From: Bacillus sp. AFS059628
GTDB taxonomy: Bacteria; Bacillota; Bacilli; Bacillales; Bacillaceae_G
Direction: 5' to 3'
DNA: 62,730 nucleotides
NCBI RefSeq assembly: GCF_002571225.1
Contig: NZ_NVEC01000034.1
Location: forward strand, 1-62,730
This document shows positions 1 to 7,794 of the stretch, piece after piece (within the stretch, counting starts at the first letter, position 1; every line of letters starts with the position of its first letter). A program made the position numbers and the translations under genes. The notes beneath the pieces were generated by a model. It saw nothing but the letters and a program-made list of their open reading frames with translations, was not told the origin of the DNA and ran no database searches.

Positions 1-14
1 CTAAATTCTTTGCT

Positions 15-66
15 TTCGCTGCATTTTGAGGCGTGGGTCTTACTGCCCATTAAAGCGGGATAAAAA
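15..66. repeat. Dispersed repeat copy A (bcr-like)
   Basis: The core at 35-65 (GGGTCTTACTGCCCAT, then AAAGCGGGATAAAA) closely matches a second copy at 18444-18478. Small dispersed repeats (bcr elements) are known in the B. cereus group; assignment to a numbered class is not possible by eye. It sits just beyond the 3' end of a minus-strand permease gene. Confidence 0.6.
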
Positions 67-97
67 CACCCTCAAGATTTCACTCTTGAGGGTGTTT
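64..97 (-). terminator. Terminator of siderophore permease operon
   Basis: Perfect 13-bp stem (AAACACCCTCAAG and its complement) with an 8-nt loop. Read on the minus strand it overlaps the end of the permease gene (stop at 99) and is followed by T-rich sequence. Confidence 0.85.
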
Positions 98-98
98 C

Positions 99-1106
99 TT
101 ATGCCTTCTTAAGCAACAGATACATAAAGTAAGGAGCACCAATTAAAGCAACGACAATACCTGCTGGGATGCCATTAGGTTCAACGATGTTTCTTCCGAT
201 TGTGTCTGCTAATAGCAATAGCCATCCACCGATTAAAACGGCGATAGGCATGAATATTTGATGTCTCGGACCTACTAAAGATTTTGCGATATGAGGAGCC
301 ATTAGTCCGATAAAGCTAATTCCTCCTGTTACGGAAACTGCTGCAGCAGCAAGTGCAACGGCTGCAACTAATAAATATCTACGCTCCTTTTCAATTTCAA
401 TTCCAACACCGATTGCAACTGGCTCGTTTAATGCTAGAATGTTTAATCGATTTGCTTTATAGAAAACGAACGGAATGAATACGATTAACCACGGGAGCAT
501 TGCTAAAACGAAGACCCAGTCATCTCCCCAAATGTTTCCGGCAATCCATTTGGCGATAAAGTCCACCTTCATACGATCAGCCGATGAAATAAGAACAATC
601 ATCATTCCAGATAGTGCAAATGAAAAACCAATACCAGTTAATGTTAGTCGGATTGGTTGAAGTCCAGTTGATTTACTGTATGAAAATACGTAAATTAGAA
701 CAGCTGTCAGAAATGCTCCGATAAATCCAACGACAGGTAGTAAGTAAAGAAATGAACCTACATCTATTGGAAAGTATAAAAAGAAAATAGCAACAGCAAC
801 ACCGGCCCCAGAGTTGATTCCGAGAATACCAGGTTCAGCTAAATCATTTCGGGTAATTCCTTGCAGAATAGCCCCTGATAAAGCGAGAGCCATACCAGCT
901 AATAATGTAATGACAAGTCTAGGTAGCCGTAAAGAGTATAAAACGAACTCCTCTTTAAAAGTCCCTTGTCCCATTAATGTTGGGAGTAATCGATCATAAG
1001 ATAAAGATGCTGAACCGAGTCCCATTCCAACTACAATGGTTGTGATGGTTAGTAAAAGTAAAGCAAGTATAATAAGACGTTGTTTTCTTAGAATAGATTG
1101 CATCAT
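99..1106 (-). CDS. Iron-siderophore ABC transporter permease (FecCD family)
   Basis: 335-aa polytopic membrane protein of the FecCD/BtuC family, which forms half of the inner-membrane channel for Fe-siderophore import. It shows about nine or ten hydrophobic segments, the family's LRLPR cytoplasmic motif near residue 58, and the GxISFIGLMAPHIAK coupling-loop region near residue 262. Its start overlaps the stop of the upstream permease by 4 nt (ATGA), so the two are translationally coupled and probably form a heterodimer. The ATPase is not in the window; it may be shared with another system or lie outside. The siderophore cannot be read from the sequence; the set resembles the YfiY/YfiZ/YfhA type. 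Confidence 0.93.
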   Translation of the reverse strand: MMQSILRKQRLIILALLLLTITTIVVGMGLGSASLSYDRLLPTLMGQGTFKEEFVLYSLRLPRLVITLLAGMALALSGAILQGITRNDLAEPGILGINSGAGVAVAIFFLYFPIDVGSFLYLLPVVGFIGAFLTAVLIYVFSYSKSTGLQPIRLTLTGIGFSFALSGMMIVLISSADRMKVDFIAKWIAGNIWGDDWVFVLAMLPWLIVFIPFVFYKANRLNILALNEPVAIGVGIEIEKERRYLLVAAVALAAAAVSVTGGISFIGLMAPHIAKSLVGPRHQIFMPIAVLIGGWLLLLADTIGRNIVEPNGIPAGIVVALIGAPYFMYLLLKKA

Positions 1107-2143
1107 GAGAATGTTTTTCCTCCTTTACGTACAATGAATAGGAAGAATGGTAACCCTACAATTGCGACAATAGCAGCAACTGGTGTTTCATATGGAGCGT
1201 TAATAGTACGTCCAATTGTATCTGCAAGTAGCATAAAGGAGGCCCCAGCAATTGCTGACATCGGTATAACAAATCGGTAATCTGGACCGACAATTGGGCG
1301 TACCATGTGAGGTATCATTAAACCGATAAATGCCATATTTCCTACAAGCGCTACAGACGCACCTGCAAGTAAGATAATAATGATAAATAGAATGGTTTTA
1401 ATAACAATAATTTTTTGACCTAGTCCAATAGCCACTTCTTCACTGAAACTAAGAACCGTTAATTTTTTTGCTAGTAAGATAGCGATAAAGATGCTGATTG
1501 AAATGATTGGAATAATAATTTTTAATTGGCCCCAAGTTGTTCCAATTACGCCCCCAGCAGTCCAAAGTGATACCTCTTGTGAAATTTTGAAGTAAATGCC
1601 GACGCCTTCTGAAATGGCAAGTAGAAATGCGGAAACGGCAGCCCCTGCTAATACAATTCGAAGAGGAGAAAGTCCGCCTTTTTTCACCATACCAATGCCA
1701 AATACCATAACTGCACCAATTGCAGCACCGATAAAGCAAGCAAATGTTAAGTAAAGATAGCTGATGGAAGGGTTGAAGGCCAGCGTTAACGCAAGTGCAG
1801 CATTTGCTCCACCAGATAATCCTAATAATCCAGGATCCGCAAGTGGATTTCGTGTTAATCCTTGCATAATTGCTCCAGAAACAGCAAGTCCAGCTCCTAC
1901 AAAAATAGCAGCTACTTCACGTGGTAAACGAATTTCGCGAATAATAGATAGTTTGTCCCCTTTAGCGGAAGAAGTGAGTGCTAACCATACATCTTTTATT
2001 GAAGTATCTGCAGCCCCTAATACCATTGCTACCATAAAAATAAGAAAGAATGCAATTATGCTTAAAATAAGCTTGTATGTAAAAGCTATAGAACGTGGAT
2101 TGTCGTGATCTTTTGTCATTCGTTTCACATCTTTTCTGTTCAT
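1103..2143 (-). CDS. Iron-siderophore ABC transporter permease (FecCD family)
   Basis: Second FecCD permease, up to 346 aa. It has an N-terminal cytoplasmic tail, a first membrane span near residues 27-47, the IREIRLPREV motif, the GAIMQGLTRNPLADPG signature typical of FecCD permeases, and the GNMAFIGLMIPHMVR coupling loop. It lies between the binding-protein gene and the other permease in one operon. The start is uncertain: ATG 2143 has no good Shine-Dalgarno, and ATG 2119 eight codons downstream is an alternative. It would pair with the 335-aa permease to carry Fe-siderophore handed over by the lipoprotein. Confidence 0.93.
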   Translation of the reverse strand: MNRKDVKRMTKDHDNPRSIAFTYKLILSIIAFFLIFMVAMVLGAADTSIKDVWLALTSSAKGDKLSIIREIRLPREVAAIFVGAGLAVSGAIMQGLTRNPLADPGLLGLSGGANAALALTLAFNPSISYLYLTFACFIGAAIGAVMVFGIGMVKKGGLSPLRIVLAGAAVSAFLLAISEGVGIYFKISQEVSLWTAGGVIGTTWGQLKIIIPIISISIFIAILLAKKLTVLSFSEEVAIGLGQKIIVIKTILFIIIILLAGASVALVGNMAFIGLMIPHMVRPIVGPDYRFVIPMSAIAGASFMLLADTIGRTINAPYETPVAAIVAIVGLPFFLFIVRKGGKTFS

Positions 2144-2155
2144 AGAATAAAGGAA

Positions 2156-2182
2156 GAGGAATTCTTAATTTAAGAATTCCTC
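2156..2182 (-). promoter_or_regulatory. Intercistronic hairpin in siderophore operon
   Basis: Near-perfect palindrome, two 13-nt arms (GAGGAATTCTTAA and complement) separated by one base, between the binding-protein gene and the permease genes. On the minus strand it is followed by a short T-rich run. It probably causes partial termination or 3'-end protection, giving more binding protein than permease. Confidence 0.6.
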
Positions 2183-2191
2183 ATGTTTGTA

Positions 2192-3112
2192 TTATTTACC
2201 AAGAAAGCTTTTCTTGAAGAAGTCTAGTTGGAAGTCCAATGTAAGTGGATCATTGAAATAGAATTCCATCATGTTCGCTTCGTATACACGATTATTTTTT
2301 ACTGCTGGGATGTTTTTATATGATTCTGTCTCTTGGAATGAGTTATCAGTATCTTTGTTTTTACTTACGATTAAGTAATCACCAGCAAACTCAGGTAATA
2401 CCTCAGTAGATAATGCGTAGTAACCTTCTTTTAATGCTTTTTCTTTTACTTTTTCAGGCATTTTTAATTTCATTTCTTGGTACAGAATTTCTGTTCCACG
2501 GCCCCAGTTCTCGCCGTATACATAAAGCTGCTTGTTGAAGTTTTCTACAACAGAAACTGTTGCATCTTCACCAATTTTTGCTTTAATTTCTTTACCAGCA
2601 TCTTGTGCACGTTTCTTGAAGTCATCAACCCAAGTTTTTGCTTCTTTTTCTTTGTTTAATAACTTACCGATTTCTAAATGTTGTGTTAAGTAATCAACTT
2701 TTCCGTAAGTGTACGTTACAGTAGGCGCGATTTTCTTTAACTTATCAACATTTTTAATATTTGATAAACCAATGATTAAATCTGGATTTAGTTCAGCGAT
2801 TTTTTCAACATTTTCATCTGATACTTCAGCAACATTTTTAAGTTTGCTATCAAAACGTGGGTTTTGTTTAGACCATGAATCTACCCCAACAAGATTTACT
2901 CCTAATGACATTACGTTACCAGCGAATGATGATAAAACAACAACGCGTTTTGGATTTGCAGGAACTTCTACTTTTTTACCATCTTCAGATTGGTATGTAA
3001 TTGTTTCTGATTTGCTACCTTTTGCATCGTTCTTTTTGTCCGTAGAGCCATTGCTACAAGCACTCATAACAAAAACGAAAAGAACTGTTAGTGAAATAAA
3101 TAACTTTTTCAT
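2192..3112 (-). CDS. Iron-siderophore substrate-binding lipoprotein
   Basis: 306-aa class III periplasmic-type binding protein (FepB/FhuD-like). A lipoprotein signal peptide ends in a lipobox-like MSAC with Cys19. The mature part contains PKRVVVLSSFAGNVMSLG and AELNPDLIIG, hallmarks of Fe3+-siderophore or cobalamin binding proteins. As first gene of the operon it captures the ferric siderophore at the cell surface. The region upstream carries a Fur box at 3296-3314, so iron repression through Fur is likely. The exact ligand (catecholate, hydroxamate or citrate type) is not evident. Confidence 0.93.
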   Translation of the reverse strand: MKKLFISLTVLFVFVMSACSNGSTDKKNDAKGSKSETITYQSEDGKKVEVPANPKRVVVLSSFAGNVMSLGVNLVGVDSWSKQNPRFDSKLKNVAEVSDENVEKIAELNPDLIIGLSNIKNVDKLKKIAPTVTYTYGKVDYLTQHLEIGKLLNKEKEAKTWVDDFKKRAQDAGKEIKAKIGEDATVSVVENFNKQLYVYGENWGRGTEILYQEMKLKMPEKVKEKALKEGYYALSTEVLPEFAGDYLIVSKNKDTDNSFQETESYKNIPAVKNNRVYEANMMEFYFNDPLTLDFQLDFFKKSFLGK

Positions 3113-3295
3113 CGTCTGTCTCCTTTAAATAGATGATATGTGTATACAATAAGTTGTTTAACTGCAATCTTTTTGAAAGAGTAGTGGTAATGCAAAATAC
3201 TTATTAAAAATCTTGAATATGAGATTTTACAATATAGTATTAACCATAGTAATGAAAGAAGATGTAATCTCAAATTTGCTAATTATTAACAAGTT

Positions 3296-3314
3296 GATAA
3301 TGATTATCACTATT
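3296..3314. promoter_or_regulatory. Fur box 1
   Basis: GATAATGATTATCACTATT matches the 19-bp Fur consensus GATAATGATAATCATTATC at 16 positions. It lies in the divergent region between the siderophore operon (minus) and the reductase gene (plus). Confidence 0.8.
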
Positions 3315-3401
3315 GATTCTTTAAATAATATAATTTTATATAGGTGTATTGTCAATAGTAATTTTAATTGTAAATTTTGCGGAAACAGGTTATATTTTAT
3401 T

Positions 3402-3420
3402 GAGAATGATAATCAATGAT
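3402..3420. promoter_or_regulatory. Fur box 2
   Basis: GAGAATGATAATCAATGAT matches the Fur consensus at about 14 of 19 positions and holds the core GATAATCA. It lies 24 bp before the reductase start, where Fur would block transcription. Confidence 0.7.
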
Positions 3421-3443
3421 TAGTAGCTGAGGAGTGAAGGTTA

Positions 3444-4493
3444 ATGAATAGAGAAGAATTATTTGATGTAACCGTGATAGGCGGGGGACCTGCAGGGCTT
3501 TATTCAGCTTTTTATAGTGGACTCAGAGAGATGAAAACAAAAATAATAGAATTTCAACCACAGTTAGGTGGAAAAATACATGTTTATCCGGAGAAAATGA
3601 TTTGGGATATTGGCGGATTATTACCGATTACTGGTGAAAAGTTAATTGAGCAACTTGTACAACAAGGGTTAACATTTCAGCCGGAAGTTGTATTGAATAC
3701 AAAAATAGAATCCATTATTCGTAATAAAGATGGTATTTTCACGTTAAAAACAAGCACTGGAGAAGAACATTTTTCAAAAACAGTGATCGTTGCAACAGGA
3801 AGTGGTATATTAAATCCACAAAAGTTATCAATAGAAGGTGCGGAGCGATTTGAAGTATCAAATTTAAATTATACAGTTAAATCGTTAAAACGTTTCAAAG
3901 ATAAAACGGTCATTATTTCAGGCGGAGGTAACTCTGCAATTGATTGGGCAAATGAGTTAGAACCAATTGCGAAAAAAGTTTATTTAACATATAGAAAAGA
4001 AGAATTATCGGGTCATGAGGCGCAAGTAAAACAACTTATGAATAGTTCGGCAGAATGTTTCTTTAATACATCGATTACAACATTAATTGCTGGTGATAAC
4101 CATGAAACGATTGAATATGTAGAATTAACAAATCATGAAACAGGTGAGGTTTCTCAGTTAGCTATTGATGAAGTTATTATTAATCATGGATATGAACGTG
4201 ACATTACATTGTTGGAAAATAGTGAGCTAGATGTCGCAATTGTAGATAATTACTTTATTGCTGGTAATGCAAATAGTGAGTCTTCAGTAGATGGATTATA
4301 TGCTGCGGGAGATATTTTAAAGCATGAAGGGAAATTACACTTAATTGCGGGAGCATTCCAAGATGCTGGAAATGCTGTAAATAAAGCGAAACAATTTATT
4401 CAGCCAGATGCAAGCGAGTATGGAATGGTTTCTTCGCACAATGAAGTATTTAAGAAAAGAAATCGTGAATTGATCAAGCAGATGATGAAATAA
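3444..4493 (+). CDS. Ferredoxin/flavodoxin--NADP+ reductase, YumC type
   Basis: 349-aa flavoprotein of the thioredoxin-reductase-like FNR family. It has an FAD-binding GGGPAG motif near residue 13, a second Rossmann motif SGGGNSAIDW (about 153-162) for NADPH, and the C-terminal GLYAAGD FAD motif (about 283). It lacks the CxxC redox pair of true thioredoxin reductases, which supports FNR activity: moving electrons between NADPH and ferredoxin or flavodoxin. Placement behind a Fur box opposite siderophore uptake suggests a role under iron limitation, for example supplying electrons for iron release or flavodoxin-dependent enzymes. RBS GGAG lies 10 nt upstream. Confidence 0.92.
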   Translation: MNREELFDVTVIGGGPAGLYSAFYSGLREMKTKIIEFQPQLGGKIHVYPEKMIWDIGGLLPITGEKLIEQLVQQGLTFQPEVVLNTKIESIIRNKDGIFTLKTSTGEEHFSKTVIVATGSGILNPQKLSIEGAERFEVSNLNYTVKSLKRFKDKTVIISGGGNSAIDWANELEPIAKKVYLTYRKEELSGHEAQVKQLMNSSAECFFNTSITTLIAGDNHETIEYVELTNHETGEVSQLAIDEVIINHGYERDITLLENSELDVAIVDNYFIAGNANSESSVDGLYAAGDILKHEGKLHLIAGAFQDAGNAVNKAKQFIQPDASEYGMVSSHNEVFKKRNRELIKQMMK

Positions 4494-4505
4494 TAAAAAA
4501 CAAGC

Positions 4506-4558
4506 AACCCCCCATTTACTTCTCTATTCGAATGATAAGAGAGGCAAATGGGGGTTTT
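4506..4558 (+). terminator. Terminator after FNR gene
   Basis: Long stem (AACCCCCCATTT paired with AAATGGGGGTT, plus an inner TCTC/GAGA pairing) followed by TTTT, just after the stop at 4493. Confidence 0.85.
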
Positions 4559-4687
4559 CCTGTTTACTATATTTTCAATCATTATAATGACACCGGTTTC
4601 ATTAGTTCATGTGAAATGAACGTTTTATTTGTAAATTTGCCTAGAAAACAATGAATCTATGTTTTGCTGACGCAGAACAGTATTACA

Positions 4688-5056
4688 TCATGCTGTCCCT
4701 TTAGCTTTTTCGTTAGGAAATGGCATATTTAATATAGAAGCAATGTACTGTTTGCCATGCATACGAGCTAGTGATTCTAATATTTGACGGACGCGTTTTG
4801 TAAGATGTCCTTGTTCCTTTATAGCTTCACAATATGCGTCATAGAAAGCGTATTTAGCCCAAAGGAAATCATCTTGTTGGAATAAGAAATGATTTTTGTA
4901 CCATTCCCTAATTGTATGGTAACAATTGTTTTCATGTATTGCTGTGCTTTGAGAAAGAATACGATCAGATAAAGATGTAGTTAAATGAGAAATTGTGTTT
5001 TCTGTTTCAGCTTGTAATGTTTTTTCTAACATTGTAATGATGTGACGAGTAGCCAT
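4688..5056 (-). CDS. Uncharacterised 122-aa protein
   Basis: No family recognised. The protein is soluble, mostly predicted helical, with no signal peptide or membrane segment, and is rich in His, Glu and aromatic residues in the middle (residues 44-80). The RBS AGGAG precedes the ATG at 5056. It is monocistronic, convergent with the FNR gene and divergent from the small helix-turn-helix gene. The codon usage looks like that of its neighbours, so it is probably a native lineage gene rather than a shadow. Function unknown. Confidence 0.75.
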   Translation of the reverse strand: MATRHIITMLEKTLQAETENTISHLTTSLSDRILSQSTAIHENNCYHTIREWYKNHFLFQQDDFLWAKYAFYDAYCEAIKEQGHLTKRVRQILESLARMHGKQYIASILNMPFPNEKAKGTA

Positions 5057-5236
5057 ATGTTAACTCTCCTTTGTGTAAATGGGTAATACCATTCTATATT
5101 TAAAAAAATCTTTACTATATTATTATACAATAAATGGAATGCATCCACCTTCTTTTTAAATTGCATTTACAAAATCTTTTTTATTTGTTTACAAAAATAA
5201 AGTAAGATACAGTATATAGGAAAAAATGATAAAGGA

Positions 5237-5476
5237 ATGAACGCGTTGTATATAACAGTAGAAGAAGCTGCGGAGTATTTGAATTTACCAAAGTCGTATA
5301 TTGAAGAGCTAATTCAGCAAAAGAAAGTTCGTGCGCTATTTGATGGAGAGCAATATTTATTAAATAAAGAACAATTCAATACACATTTAGAACAAATGGA
5401 GAAATATAAGCAATTAGTGGAAGAAATATTAAACGAACCAATTCCAGAAGATATGGATGTTAAAGACGAAGATTAA
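5237..5476 (+). CDS. Small excisionase-type helix-turn-helix protein
   Basis: 79-aa protein whose N-terminal half (ITVEEAAEYLNLPKSYIEELI) matches the MerR-like excisionase (Xis) winged-helix fold; the rest is an acidic helical tail ending DVKDED. Such proteins bind DNA, either as recombination directionality factors or as small regulators. No integrase or phage gene is nearby, so a regulatory role is more likely. AAAGGA abuts the ATG at 5237 with no spacer, whereas TTG 5246 sits at an ideal distance, so translation may start at 5246 (76 aa). A strong terminator follows. Confidence 0.8.
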   Translation: MNALYITVEEAAEYLNLPKSYIEELIQQKKVRALFDGEQYLLNKEQFNTHLEQMEKYKQLVEEILNEPIPEDMDVKDED

Positions 5477-5484
5477 ACGATGGG

Positions 5485-5533
5485 AAATCCCGTATGAAGA
5501 TATGCAGAAATGTATCTTCATATGGGATTTTTT
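5485..5533 (+). terminator. Terminator after HTH gene
   Basis: Long imperfect stem (AAATCCCGTATGAAGATA with TATCTTCATATGGGATTT) followed by a T run. Confidence 0.88.
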
Positions 5534-5541
5534 GTCTAAAG

Positions 5542-5602
5542 CTATCAAAAGCCTAAAGAGCCCTCCGGCGTTCCATGAAATTTTGATAGGTAGTAGTCTA
5601 CC
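5542..5602. other. Unexplained structured intergenic element
   Basis: A 9-bp stem, CTATCAAAA (5542-5550) with TTTTGATAG (5581-5589), encloses about 30 nt containing AGCCCTCCGGCG. It is followed directly by a GGTAG-TAGT-CTACC hairpin (5589-5602). It lies after a terminator and before the sigma-K promoter, and matches no RNA family known to me. Confidence 0.4.
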
Positions 5603-5645
5603 ATGTCAAAAGCATATTTTTTTCTAGCTAGGACAAACATAGAGA

Positions 5646-5672
5646 ACGTAACCTGTACAGATACATATACTA
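5646..5672 (+). promoter_or_regulatory. Sigma-K promoter of coat cluster
   Basis: CATATACTA (5664-5672) fits the sigma-K -10 consensus CATANNNTA exactly, with the -35 AC (5646-5647) exactly 16 nt upstream. This fits late mother-cell expression of the downstream coat genes. Confidence 0.75.
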
Positions 5673-5712
5673 TCAGTGCAAAAGCTTATAAATTAATGGA
5701 AGGAGTTTTCTC

Positions 5713-6246
5713 GTGAGTTTATTTCATTGGGATTTTTTGAAAGACTTAATTGGATCTTATGTAAGAGTAAACAGAGGTGGACCAGAATCTCAAAAAGGAA
5801 CAATAGTATCATTAGGTGCGGACTACTTCGGATTAGAGAATGAAAAAGGAGAAAACCATTATTACCAACTTCGTCATCTGAAAAGCATTACCCAAAATAC
5901 GAAAGATGGTGGAATAGGTGATTTTGGATGGGCGGAAGAAGACATTGCAGAAGACTTTGAAACGTTACTTCAAAATTTTAAATACCGCTGGGTGAAAATT
6001 AACCGTGGTGGACCAGAGAAAATTGAAGGTATTTTACAAGATGTTTCTGACGAGTATGTAACATTGATTATTAAAGAAGAAGTTGTATTAATTGCACTAT
6101 CTCATATTAAGAGTGTTAATTATAATGCACCAGTAAGTGGAGAGAGTGATGAGGGTAGCGATGAGAGTAGCAATGAGAAAAGTAATGAAAACAGCAATAA
6201 TTCAAGTCGAGCTCGCGCACTAAGACAATCAAGTAGAGGAAGATAA
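5713..6246 (+). CDS. cotB: Spore coat protein CotB (paralog 1)
   Basis: 177-aa outer spore coat protein. It carries two copies of the CotB module: VRVNRGGPESQKG (about 17-29) and VKINRGGPEKIEG (about 96-108), each followed by a beta-rich segment ending in a LRHLKSI or LSHIKSV strand. B. subtilis CotB has three such modules and a long Ser/Lys/Arg tail; here the tail is short, Ser/Glu/Asn-rich (repeats of DE-SSNEK type) and ends in a basic SRAR...SSRGR stretch. GTG start with GGAAGGAG seven nt upstream. It is first in a coat cluster and preceded by a sigma-K promoter. Confidence 0.92.
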   Translation: MSLFHWDFLKDLIGSYVRVNRGGPESQKGTIVSLGADYFGLENEKGENHYYQLRHLKSITQNTKDGGIGDFGWAEEDIAEDFETLLQNFKYRWVKINRGGPEKIEGILQDVSDEYVTLIIKEEVVLIALSHIKSVNYNAPVSGESDEGSDESSNEKSNENSNNSSRARALRQSSRGR

Positions 6247-6261
6247 AACAGAAAGGAGGGT

Positions 6262-6711
6262 ATGAATTTGGAGGATGTATTATGTTGTGATCAAATCAAA
6301 GGGTTAGTCGGTGAGAATGTAAAAGTAAATCTTCGCGGACCGGAAAGTCGAGTAGGTGTACTATTATTGTTAGGAAAAGATTACCTTGCACTACAATTAC
6401 CTCATGGAGAATTAGTGTATTATCAGCTGAAACATGTGAAGAGTCTAGTCAGAAAAGTGAAAGAAGCACAAGAAGAATATGGTTCATGTTTCTATGCGGA
6501 AGAAGATACTTTTTTAGATGTATTAAATGACTTGAAGTATAAATGGATAAAGATTAATCGTGGTGGACCAGAGTGTGTGGAAGGTTTATTAAGTGATATA
6601 CATGATGGAAATATTACACTAGTAAACGGTCATGAGGTTATTTATGTAATTAATTCTCATGTTAAGAGTGTGAGTCAAATAGTTAAGAACAAAAAGAATG
6701 AAGAAGAATAA
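6262..6711 (+). CDS. Spore coat protein, CotB-like (paralog 2)
   Basis: 149-aa CotB paralog, also two modules: VKVNLRGPESRVG (about 20-32) and IKINRGGPECVEG (about 93-105), with the matching LKHVKSL and NSHVKSV strands. The second module has a Cys where CotB1 has Lys, possibly useful for disulfide cross-linking. It lacks the Ser-rich tail. Only 15 nt separate it from cotB, so the two are cotranscribed. AAAGGAGGG ends two nt before the ATG at 6262, which is unusually close; TTG 6268 would be better spaced, so the start could be two codons later. Confidence 0.9.
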   Translation: MNLEDVLCCDQIKGLVGENVKVNLRGPESRVGVLLLLGKDYLALQLPHGELVYYQLKHVKSLVRKVKEAQEEYGSCFYAEEDTFLDVLNDLKYKWIKINRGGPECVEGLLSDIHDGNITLVNGHEVIYVINSHVKSVSQIVKNKKNEEE

Positions 6712-6889
6712 TGTTTAATAAATAAAAGGGGCATTATGATTGAAAATAAAGAATGATTTCATATTTCTCTGTAATTATTTTGGGGTATATGAAAAGGGAT
6801 TTCTTACTATTAAAAAACAGAGCATTGCCCCTGATTATTTTTAGAATAAAATACAGGAAAATTGCAATTTCATAGAAAGGAGGATATAG

Positions 6890-7558
6890 ATGAACGAATT
6901 AAACAAAAATATTGGAGAAAATATATATGTTAAACTAATCGGTGAAAAAAGATTTAAAGGTGTATTAATAGACGTAGGAAATGATATCGTTGTTCTTTAC
7001 AATGGACAAGACTACGTATATATATCTTTATACCATGTACAATATTATAAGTTTTTACGACCATATGATGAAGAAATCTCAAAACCAGATGTGGATTCTG
7101 TAATTAAGAGAGAATCCCCTTCCATTTCTTTGAGGAAAGTATTAAGTACTTCTAAAGGGATTTTTACAGAAATTTATGTAGCCGGAAATGCTCCAATACA
7201 TGGGTATGTTACAAGTATAATGAACGATTATATCGTTTTTTATAGTCCAGTTTATAAAACTGTATATATATCTTTAAAACACTTGAAGTGGTTAATTCCG
7301 TATAAAGAGAATCAAGTGCCTTATGCCCTCAATAAAAATGAACTCCCTGTGAATCCGTTAAATATTACGTTAGCTCGAACGTTTGAAGAACAACTTATTA
7401 AAATGGCTGGAAAAATCATGGTGTTCGATTTAGGTGAGGAATCTAATAAGATCGGAAAGATGGCGAAGATTGATGAGGGGCATATTGAAATATTAAAAGC
7501 GCGTGATGCGAAAATGTATGTAAATATTCAACATGTAAAATCTGTCCACTGTCCGTAA
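6890..7558 (+). CDS. CotB-related coat protein (divergent paralog 3)
   Basis: 222-aa protein with three weak repeats of the same beta fold: IYVKLIGEKRFKGVLIDVG (about 11-29), IYVAGNAPIHGYVTSIM (about 86-102) and MVFDLGEESNKIGKMAKI (about 176-193). These end in strands YHVQYYK, LKHLKWL and IQHVKSV that parallel the HVKSV strands of the CotB modules. The RGGPE signature is lost, so this is a distant relative. RBS AAAGGAGG lies 6 nt before the ATG. A 178-nt gap separates it from paralog 2, so it may have its own promoter; a spore coat role is inferred from context and repeat shape. Confidence 0.8.
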   Translation: MNELNKNIGENIYVKLIGEKRFKGVLIDVGNDIVVLYNGQDYVYISLYHVQYYKFLRPYDEEISKPDVDSVIKRESPSISLRKVLSTSKGIFTEIYVAGNAPIHGYVTSIMNDYIVFYSPVYKTVYISLKHLKWLIPYKENQVPYALNKNELPVNPLNITLARTFEEQLIKMAGKIMVFDLGEESNKIGKMAKIDEGHIEILKARDAKMYVNIQHVKSVHCP

Positions 7559-7794
7559 GCGAGTTGAAAGGGCTGGCTTTTTCTTTTATATGTAGAAGAA
7601 AAGGTCGAGCCTATTTGTTTAGCTCGATTTGAATATGAGGGGAAAAATGAACTGAATATAAATATGTTAGCTTTATCTATGGAGTGATAATCTTGTGCGA
7701 AATTACAAATATATGTACGAGCTATCTTTTCATATATTCAATTTATTTTTTTGAGGGAGAACTGCTTAACTAATATATTAAAGGGGTTTTGTTG

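Noticed and set aside
3213-3419. 68-aa ORF in the Fur-controlled intergenic region
   Set aside because: It reads through both Fur boxes and the promoter region and lacks an RBS.
6720-6835. Long-range complementarity AGGGGCA / TGCCCCT between coat genes 2 and 3
   Set aside because: Only 7 bp across about 95 nt of AT-rich sequence; not a convincing terminator or RNA element.
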